Below are positions 31,001 to 42,308 of a stretch of DNA of 64,000 bases, piece by piece; position 1 is the stretch's first letter; every line of letters starts with the position of its first letter. The notes beneath the pieces are model-generated. The model worked only from the letters and a program-made list of their open reading frames with translations, made no database searches and was not told the DNA's origin. Origin of the DNA: Pelobates cultripes (lineage: Eukaryota; Chordata; Amphibia; Anura; Pelobatidae); NCBI GenBank assembly GCA_933207985.1, contig OW240913.1, positions 280,701,051 through 280,765,050 of the forward strand. The letters are read 5' to 3'. The translations under genes and the position numbers were made by a program.

Positions 31001-32856
31001 TCTTGATGCACTGACTCCAGCCTCAGTCCACTCCTTGTGAAAGTCCAACACATTTGAATGGCCTTTTCCTGACAATCCTCTCCAGGCTGCGGTCATCCCT
31101 GCTGCTTGTGCACCTTTTATTAATGTGCTTTGATACAGCACTTTGGGAACATCCACCTTCCTTCGCAATTACCTTTTGAGGCTTTCCCTCCTTATGGAGG
31201 GTGTCAATGATGGTTTTCTGCACGACTGTCAGGTCAGCAGTCTTCCCCATGATTGTGATTCCTACTGAACCAGACTGAGAGACCATTTAAATGCTCAGAA
31301 ACCCTTTGCAGGTGTTATGGTTTACTTAGCTGATTAGAGTGGGATACTGTGAGCCTAGAATATTGCACCTTTTCACAATATTCTAATTTACTGAGATTGT
31401 GGATTTGGGGTTTTCATGAGCTGTAAGCCATAATCATCACACTTAAAACAAATCACGGCTTGAACTATCTTGCTTTGCATGTAATGCGTCTATTTCATAT
31501 ATAACTTTCTCCTTTAACATTTCATTACTGAAATAAACGAACTTTTGCACGATATTCTAATTTTTGGAGTATCACCTGTATACTATATCCTGCTTACTAA
31601 GAAAAAGCAGTAAAGATTTTCTACAGCAAAGCCAATGAACTTCTTAATTGTTGTGAATACACACACACACACACACACCATACAAGATCCAGCGCACTTA
31701 CTCAACAGCTACTTCACAGCTCACAGAATTTAAGTGCCAAAAAATATCACACACTCCTGAAACAGACAATTGAAATTATAGACAAAAATGCTAAAGCTTT
31801 GGCTGCAGATTAATTTATTCCTTCACTGATTTTTGCAAGTAAAACTAGCAAGCTAACTGGATTTAAAAAACGGATCTAGGATACCTGGTGATTGCTGAAG
31901 TAGCTTAGTATAGTGCAGCTTGAAATCAAATAGATTAGTCAATATTATTCCTGAGATCTAGGACATTTACAAGTGTAATACATTTTTATTTTTTATAAAA
32001 TACAGTGTGGTGGCATTTTAATGAAGTTGAGAAATAAGATTGCCAGTCATGGGGAATAAAATACAAATACAAATTGCTTTATAGGTTTTCTAGCTTTTCA
32101 AAAAAAAAAAAAAAATCTAATCTACTTTTATTTTCCAAGTGATCCAACCTCTACAATTGTTCTTGTATAGCTCACAGCTATAGTCCTTAGTTGACATTTC
32201 ACAACAGTTCTGTATTTACCCCTACTACATCTCTACAAGCAAAAATGTTACAACAGCAAACTTATAAAATTATAATTTATACATTTCTCTGCTCCCTCAC
32301 CCATATTACATTAAAACTGATGTAATATGGATTAGAGTTACAGTGATTCTACTTTGTTTAACTTCCTGTAGCAAGCACTAGTCACTTTAAAAAGGAGATT
32401 TTTGACATATAAACAGAAAGAATGGCCGTGATTGAACAGGTGGCGTCACTGAATCACAGTAGTAGCATATGAATAGCAATTCTAGGAGCAAAATTGTAAA
32501 GATAGTAACAGTCGGTCTGAAATACCAACACAGCACCTGCTCATTTTATAAAACCTAAAATGGGATTTCTTTTAAAACATTTTAAAAGGTCTGTACACAA
32601 ATAAAAAAAATAAAAAAAATTGCACTGCTTTAAACTAGAGTGCGCTTCTTGCTAAAGATTTGTTTTTACTTGCAAAGGAGTAGTTAATTGCATGTAGTTC
32701 ATAAACTGGTTTGTGATTAACCTGTTTGGTGGAGGCTTGGGTTTGGGCATTTTGCTAAGGATAGCAGCCATTTCCTTCCGCTCATCAAAGTTCTTCCACT
32801 GTTCATAAAGCTTCAGAATAACTCTTATGATTTCCAAGATCTTTAAATAGGAACAG

Positions 32857-32914
<58 letters not shown>

Positions 32915-35900
32915 CCATACATACATACATACACATACAATAAAATGGATTATATTTTCTGCATATATACAATACAAATGTTTTCTTTATTTACAAAAAA
33001 ACCTTTATTAGGTCTGCTAGAGAGAGATTGAGTAGACCGCCTTGAGTTGTATTTTAGGGACACCATAGTCACCCAGACCACTTGATTTCATTGAAGTCGT
33101 CTGGGTGCAGTGTCCCAGTCTCACTTAGTCCTGCAATGTAAATCATTGCAATTTTTGAGAAACTGCAATTATTACATTGCAGGACTAAGACTGCCTCTCG
33201 TGCCTGTCAGACAGCCACTAGAGACACTGCCTGGTAGCTAACCAATTTTTGGTCTCCTAAGTGACGCTGGATGTCCTTACGCTCTGCATGAGGACATCCA
33301 GCGTCAGTAGAATCTATATAGGAAAGCATGGAAGCATTAGCACCACAGCAGGAGGGAGGGAGGCAGGAGAGGACCCGGGGAGCTCTTGCCAGCAGCCCTG
33401 TGGGGCTAGAGTTCACTCTCCACTGGACCACCAGGGATGGCAGGAGCACACTCCCCCTCCCCCCTACATAAGGTAAGAAGGGAGGGGGGATATTAAATAA
33501 ACGGCCCCCCACCCCCACACATTACACACAAACAGCACACAGACACATACATCACCCTTAGGAGGTTATTCCTAGGACCATAACTATTACAGTGAGCTGT
33601 ACTAAATATGGTGCTTGGAGTGTTTAGCCTTCATCAACACAATATTTGCCAGTCACCATCCTTCCCTTGATATGCTGGGATTCAAGACAATCACAGGCAT
33701 AGGCATCCTTCGGAATTCCAAATGTTTTGGACTACACCTCCCATGATGCTTTGCCATGGTGGATGTAGTCCACAAGATCTGGAGCGCCAAAGGTTGCCTA
33801 CCCCCTGCTCCATCATATAAATGCTACAGTAAAATAGTTTGTAAAGGAGTTCAGCAAATGCAACCAGTTACTATGGTGCAGTGGTATTAAAGTGAAATAC
33901 ATAGGAGAACACAGATCTATAGGAGGAACTACAGAAACTGTTAGAAATAAATACCTTTTCCATATCTACTGAAAGTTCAGCAAACCATTGCCGTGCATCC
34001 TTCTGTTGAACAACACATGCAACATGAAGACAAGCTAGAAAAGAACACACAAACATATATAAAACTTGGAGAACAATGATGTACAAGTCAATAGTTTGTG
34101 CATGTGTATCATGTTTACAGAACCTGGATTTCTATGAAATGATTTCAGATACATGAATGCTGATCTCATTGCAATGCAAGCATTTAGAGCAGCTATGTGA
34201 TAATGCCTGCATAAACAATTTGCCTCATTTAAACTAGTAGTTTGTTGTCTGACAAATGTTCATGCAGTAAAACCAGAACAAAATTAGTTTTCGTATACCA
34301 AGTGCTGCTCTTGATAAATGCTAACATTTTAAACTGGTATTTTCTCAAGATAGGGTAGTCATAGTCTACTCAATCTAAATACAGAAATATATCACAAACT
34401 TACCTAGTGCAATCATAAAAGGAGGGTATAGAAGACAAAGATCTGTTCTGTATGTGTCATTTACTATTCTCCTGGGGGGGAGAAAAAGGGCATCATCATG
34501 CAGATCACAGCAATTTGTTTTGTGAAAGTGAGAACTTGTATTTCACTTAAATTTGACAGTTCTAAGGATGGTAGCTTTACAGTACTCTACAGTATTGTAC
34601 ACTTTCAGGATAAGAATAATGGACATATTGTGCAGTTAAACCACTTATAACTTGCATTTACCCTTTTCCATGAGATGAGGAAATTTGTTTAATTAAATTG
34701 GTAGTAAAAATATTTAAAGTGAACATATAATGGAAAATAAATTACTTACCTTAACTTGCTTCCATATACATTGAATACACCATATATTATAAAGATACAT
34801 GGTGCATTCAATGTAAAAATAAAGATTGACTTACTTTTCCTCCATTCCAGCACCGCTTACTCTTTGTGTAACCTACCTCCTGTTAGTCCTCTGCCCTACC
34901 TCTGTTCTTCTTTGAAGCAACCCCAAGCAGGACAAATCTCGTCAGTGACGTTGGCACGCTGGCTACATTGCCAGCATCGGAACGAAGTGACCTCATGTCA
35001 TTCCTATACTCCTTAGATGGTGCTTGTATGCCGAGGCATTGACTGACAGCTAGGGTAAAAACCTAATTTTAAAATATCTTTTTCTCCTAATCTATATATT
35101 TGCTAGCAAAACCGCTAACACAATGTATAGATAAATGCTTATGCTCAATCTAATGAGCATAAGTGGTTTGGGGCATGACAGGTGCCCTATAAAGCAATAC
35201 CTCAAGCACCACAACCACTACAACTAGCTGGATGTGACTCCCTGTCAGAGGGACAGAAGTTCTAAAGCAGGAACTCCCATTAGCTCTCCTAAGCCAATTC
35301 CGGCTATGCAGAGAAAATTTCACATCTTAACTAGCTAAGCAGTCATGTTGACTCACTTTGTTGTTATCTGACCAACTCCTGCTCATTTTAACTTGTCTGT
35401 GATTGCTCTTTATGGAAACTGCTGGTCAGACAGCAGTGTATTGCCCAATATGGCTGCTCAGCCAGATTTAAAAGCAATATATAAATTAATAAATAAAAAT
35501 GGGGGAGGAGGTACGACTAATTATATAGTGACATTTGATAACAGTTGTCTTTTAATCAAAGTGCATCTAGTTATGACATGACAAATATCCCTTTCACACA
35601 GGGTTTAATAATGGCAAATCCAACAGTATCTTAAGTAGCATAAATTAGATCACTGAGATTATAACTTTAGAGCAATCTAAATCAGGAAGACAGAGGCTAA
35701 CATGCTGTGCTAATGGATCGATGCAGTAGGTTGGAGATGCACTTTGAGAAAGAGACACTAGCACGGTTTTTCACTCAAGTGAGAATTCAAAGTAAATTTC
35801 ACATTTAAGGTCAAAATTGCCAAGTCAGACATGCTTTCAGTTTGGGCCTTAAATTTGAAATTCACTTTGAATACTCATTTTAGTAAATAACCCTGTTCTC

Positions 35901-38900
35901 GTCAGTTCTAGATTTTGTAAATACATCATACAAATCTTGTAACCAGACCTCAAACTAATCACTGGTAAAAAAATTACCATGCTAGTGGAAGCAGCATATC
36001 CTCCTGTCCCATGTCTTGTACATACTGGAGCAAGGGTCGATAAGGATGATACACTATCAAGCAACAATCCTGCATACAATTAGACAAAAGAAAAGTAAAA
36101 CAATGAAATGTGATGCTGACTAGCCAAAGTCAGTCACTGAAACAAATGATGATCTTGCAGTCTAAATAGGAACACACAGTAGTAAGTAATTTTTTTTATA
36201 AAACAAAAATCAAAACGGGGGTACTTACATTTTATGCTAAAACTGCAAAAACATCAATTGACATATTCAATCTTAACAGCTCTGAGCTCCATCCATTAAG
36301 TTATACAGTGATATTTTTAACTATCAACCAGCAGACACCAAGTATGTTGTTAAACAGTTTGATTACTTACATTTGGGAAGGGGGGGGGGAGAGAGAGTGG
36401 CAGGAGAGGGGGGCCTCTAATCCGCACCACCACTGGATTAGAAGTAAGCAACAATTTTATTTTTGAGATTCAAAGAGCCCCAAAACTCAATTAAATAGAA
36501 CTCACCAAGGTTACAAAATAAATGTATTTATATCTAATTCTGCAATAATTCTCTAACCTTGTCAGTGCTAGATAGTTTAGCAGTCTCTGTGCCATTCCAA
36601 TAAGGATTTCCCTTTAGGCACTCCCATGTGTAACTTCACTCATGATGGAATGCAGGTTTCAGTAGTACAGGGATCTTCACACACAGGGAGAGAAAGGTGG
36701 TGGGGGGCATAGCACAGTTATCACAGCTAAATTTCCCCTGGTCAATGGACTTTTTACTATGTATTATAAACAGCAATCCCAAGACTAGTACTATTCCCTT
36801 AAAACACATTGTATATTGCATGGTGGATATCAAAAGAAAGGGTCTGCTGCAATTTGGTAACAAGCAGTCACCTTTTCTATGATCGAGACAATTTTGACTA
36901 CTGCACGAGTCTTGTCTGGGCTTTTGAGGGATGGGGGGGGGGGGAATTAATAAATTCTAATTTGTGCGATTGCTTGTTTAACTCTATACACAAACATGTC
37001 TTCAAATAATCCGACCAAGAGAGAAAGGAATTTTGGTTTATAATCCAACAAGAAAGAAAGGAACTTTGGCTAATACGATTCATAACTCCCAGGACACTGA
37101 TAAAAATGTATACATAGATTACCTACCATTAACTCTAACAAGTAGAATTCACATTCCAATATCTGCACAAAGAAAGCAAAAATAAATTAAATATTTGCAC
37201 ATGATATAGCTGCATAAAAATAACGCCAAACACTGAGGTTTATATTAAACTGGCTAATTTTGAAATGGTGGCATTACTAGAGCAACCTAGTGCAATTTCT
37301 TTAACAGCAAAAAACACAGCTATATCCAACATATTAATTTTTGTGCCAACAGCTTGTTACCATGGTGATAAAGAGATGTAGCTTTTAAACTGTGGTGGAT
37401 TCACCTTAATTGTTAATTGTATTGAATTCATCATGCAGATTTTAGGCCAAAATAGTTGAATTTGGAAAACAAAATCCTCAGTCAGTTAAGTTGATGTTTT
37501 GCCCTTGGATATGAATTCTGAAATTTCACAGTAGTAAATCACTCTCAAAAATGTTTGGAATCAAAAGACATGGTAAAACTAGTAGAGGGAATAACACAAG
37601 GAAGGCCTTCAACGTGTAAAATTATAGACTTACAATGTTATTTACTACAGGGCAGAATTTAAAGTGAATTTCAAATGTAAGGTCAAAGTAGCTGATCTGG
37701 AAATAACTATGCTTCCAATTTGGCTACTGAACATTACATTTGAAATTCACTTGGAATTCCCACCTTTAGTAAATGATTCTTACAGACTTGTGTTATTTGA
37801 ACTCTGTAGATTTAACATATTGCTTCCTGTTCACAAGTGTATATTTATTTTTCTCTTAAAGGCAGTTGCATACTAAAGGCCTTAAATTAAAACAAGGAGT
37901 GCAAGGATTTAGAGCGGGCACAGAGCAGATTTTTAGTTTTAGAAATTCATTGGTTTCTGATTAGCCCCCAAAAAGGTATACAGTTACAGCCAGCATACTA
38001 CATGTAAAAACATCCCAGTAAGAAGATTTGATAAATTTTTTGCTGTTAGGAGATGAAAATGTCACTCCACTGTTGCAGCACCTATTTAGCTCCATTAAGT
38101 ATAGCTCTGTTAACAGTCTCAAAATGACTGATGAAGCATAACAATGACCTTCAATGGCAAATACAATCGTCATTATGTGATTAAAAAAATAATAATAATC
38201 GCTCAATAGAAGGTAAATATGTTTGTGAAAAAGTAAATATGACAACTCTTTTGTAACATTAAACAGATACCCTAAGCACCAAAACAACAACTTACTGATC
38301 AACACTGCCATTTAGGAGTTCAATCAGTTTTGTTAGGGTTTATACAGCCCTAACCACACCTCCGCTGGCTGTGACTCACACATTCTACATGAAAATATAA
38401 TTTAATTTTCATGTAACAGCACAGTGTTATCTCCTGCTCTGTTAATTAAACTCCAGTAATACACAGGAGGCTCCCACATGCTATTATCATTGCAGGAGAT
38501 AAGAAATTCCCATAGGAAAGCATTGGGAGGCTATTGCGCATGCGCACTGCACCAATCAGCATCTTCTAAAAGATACATTGAATCAATGTTCAGCATCCTC
38601 TGAGCAGAGCGTGGAGACACTGAACGTCGGTGTTGCACAACCCAGGAAGCACCGCTAGTGGCTGTCTGAGTATTTACATTAAAAAGCCTGTAGGGACAGG
38701 CTGTAGACAACAGAACAACTACGTTAAGCTGTACTTGTTCTGGTGCCTAAAGTGTCCCTTTAGGCTGAAGTTGTTTTGGTGCATATAGTGTCCCTTTAAC
38801 GTAAGAAGACTAATATTTTGTACTGGCAACATGTAGCTGTAACAGTGACTGCATGAAACTACAAGGGCTACAATGTGTTTTTTTTTTGCTTTTGTGTTTT

Positions 38901-41900
38901 ATTTATTTTTTTCTATCAACTAGACTAATGCTTTTATAGTGTTCACTTACATGGTTCATCCTATAAGGGAACTCCTTTGGAAACGCATAGGAAAACCTAG
39001 TCTTTACTAGAAAGTGGGGGAGAAAAAAAAAGAGAGAAAGAAAGAAAGAAAAAAAAAGAAAAAATTTTAACAGCACATTAGGTTTACCATGACAGTACAT
39101 ATCACAAAGCCATACTATGCAGTAAAAGTGAAAACCATGCTTGAACTACAAAAGTAAAATGATATCACAACACATGGTTGATCCTTCAGTGCTTATGCCT
39201 ATTTAAGCAAGTATAACCAATACTTACATACAGATGTAGCAGCAGATATTAACCTTGTGTTGGACACAACACCAAACTCCTGAAAAGCAGAAAATGGAAA
39301 CACAGATTTACAATCCTGACCTTCTGCTGTATATTTGATTTGATATATTAATATAATAAAACCAGAGAAAAATAGGTAGCAAGAGAGGTGAGAACGGGCA
39401 ACAACTCAATTAGCCTGCCCTTTGGTGGGTCCCCGCTCAGATCAGATGTGCCATTACAGATAGAACATCTCTGAAGCATTTCAGACTGGTCCCACCCATA
39501 CGGGCAGATATAGCAATATAATAAAACCATTTTTAAAATCGGAGAATGTTTTCTTTTTTTCAAGAATATTCAACTAGTTAACCACTAAGACACTGTATAT
39601 CATATGTAAAGACTGTGAGAGAGATTGATACACACCTTAAACAAAACATTTATTTGACAATTGTCACTTAACTCATTTACCTTACCACATCTACATACAG
39701 TCTGCATTAAGGTATACAAAAATATTGCACTCCTTCAAATCCAGGGTAACCATTTCAGCCCTTAAGATTTCAAACATTGAAGGGGTATACATTTCAAAGT
39801 GCCCAAAAGACTCTGTAGCACTTTACAATATTATAAGATGGGGTATTTAACTATGACTTGGACAATTACAAAATATAAAAAACACTTACAGGAATGACAG
39901 GTTGAAGAGAACCCTGCTCAAACGAGCTTACAGTCTGTGGGATTAGTTCAGTATGTAGGGGATATTTATTTATGCTGGATGCAGTTTTTATGTGTCTATA
40001 TTCGATTATAGAATATAGACTGTAATAGGTTGAATGCACTCCATAATTATAATAAATAAATACAAATAATAGTTATAATACTCAACATTGAATATGGCAA
40101 TTAAAATTGGTTTGGCTTGGTTTGGCTAGGTTTCAAGTATGCTAATGAAGTCATGACTGGGAAATTTATCTCTTACTAATGAGTGCCTTGATCCAAAGAG
40201 GGTTGGAAACCACTAGTCTACACTACTCAGGTTCTTTCCCTGACTTGCTACAACTATGTGCCACTATTTATACCTCATTTATTTAAAAAACCATTATGTT
40301 TGACGTACCTCTACTTTAGATGCCAAAAACACACATGTAGGTGCCATTAATACTGGATCTATACTTTTTAATGAATATCTGGGGGAAAAGAAAGAGGGGA
40401 AGAAAAAAGCATAGATTCTTTAAAATTAAACCAATAAGTACGCATAATTAAAGGCAGTGAGCTAATCAAACATACTGATGTGTTTTAATAAATTCCCTTA
40501 TACAGAATGTAATTTCCATAACACAAACAGAATATCAGAGAGAGAAGAAAAACAACTCTCTGTACTTCTGTTATTGGTTAAAGTGAACCTTACGCACTCC
40601 ATTTACCATAATGATAAATATTTTACTTGACTTGCAAAGTGTTCAATACAAAAGTAGATTTCTTAAAGTGATCAGCTCTAAAATGTGATGTTAAAGTGTA
40701 AAAGGGAAGGACTCAAACAGATTGTGCCTGCTGGTTCCACTGGTCTCCATTGCAATTGCCCCACCTTCAGTACCTTCGACTACAACCATTATGAAATATC
40801 CCCCAATGTTTCATTTTCTCACACAGTCACATTAATTCTTCAATATAGTAGATAAGTAAATATATAACGGTATATGAGAAATCACAGTTCTTCTTTAAAT
40901 AGTATAATAGAACAAAGAAAAAAAAAAAAAAAAACACACCACAACTTCAACATTTCAAACATCTGTTTCTGCTGTAGATACAGACATTTAATTATGTATC
41001 ACCTCTCCAACAGTTTTTGCCATCAGGCACCACAGGTGTTACACCAATATAGCACCCAACACCACCCCTTCGAACATATATAGCTCTGCGAGGGAACCTT
41101 CTCCAAGGACACTGAATGCCAAGAGTTCAGTGACAGGTGAAGGTAGGTACCATATGTTTACACCTATACATTGGCTAGCATGTCTGCATTTTCTAACAAA
41201 ATAAATGTTCACAGGAAGTGCTCTGCTGCAATGCATTTTAACACATAGTAAAACAATTCAACAACTCACCTTGCATAAAATCGTTTAAAGTAAACTGTGG
41301 CAGTGGCAATAACTTGTTGTCTTAATTTAAGGTGCTCTCCTAATGCTTGGATGACTAAAAAAAAAAAGTGCAATTAGATGTTTGATAAAAAAAAAAAAAG
41401 TAGCAATGTTGAAACTCAAATAGAATAATGGAAAGAATAGTATTAGGTGTGATGCAACACAGAATATGTTGAAACACTAACATGAAAACTACATATGTTT
41501 ACATCGTTCTGCCTGAGATGAAGAGAAATAAAGGGACATTCAAGTGAGTACTGCTACTATTTTACCACTCAAAACATAAAAGTCAGCATAATGCTATATT
41601 GGTTATTTCCATTGAGACAAAGCTCAGGAGACCTCTATGATGTTGAATCTGTACTCAAATGAAACCAAAGAACAAAAGTGTAAGGGGTGGATACTATTAC
41701 TACAGTAAAATAGTGACAGAAAAGTAAAAAGCTCCAAATATGAACTGAGTTTATCTGCCATTGTCTTCTGTCATTAGAATTATAGAAAGTGATTCATAAA
41801 CTATACAGAACACCCTATTTTAGAATATATCAGTTCAATAACTTGTTGCCCAGTAGATTTTGAGGTGTAATCTGTGTGTCCACTTCTGTATTATAGAGTA

Positions 41901-42276
41901 CACTATACACACACAGACAGACAGATCAGAATAAATTCAGCCTCCCAAAAGGAATTACCATTTGTAAAAAATATCTGCAGTTTCCAGTACTCTTCTTCTG
42001 ACAGGAATTTCAAGTCCTTTTGGCGTTCTTTCAACAAATCTTGTTTATCCAAAATCCATTGTAAACTAATTGGAAAAAAATAAATAAATAAAAAGTTTGA
42101 ATACAGCAAAAGTATTTGATGGCAACCATAATCAATTGTAAAGCAAGCAAGTAAATGGTAATACAATGTGTCTAGTTTTTCGAAATACAGAATAAAAATC
42201 CAAACTATAAATGCTCAGACAAAATAGTGAGTATGATCAGGAATGGACTAAAATTGGAAAGAAATACAATGAGTTC

Positions 42277-42308
<32 letters not shown>

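Larger units (their letters stand above)
28420..31578 (-). mobile_element. Tc1-like transposon (outer), split by a second Tc1 element
   Basis: Flanked by TA; ends CAGTTGATACTCAAAAAATT and GGAGTATCACCTG. Terminal inverted repeats are about 205 bp long (28420-28498 plus 30096-30230 against 31375-31578). Without the inner element it is about 1.56 kb, the usual Tc1 size. The transposase on the minus strand is broken: [16 protein letters not shown] (about 31250), HFSDESNF (first catalytic Asp, about 30845), FQQDLAP (second Asp) and [14 protein letters not shown] (Glu, about 30475). Confidence 0.92.
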
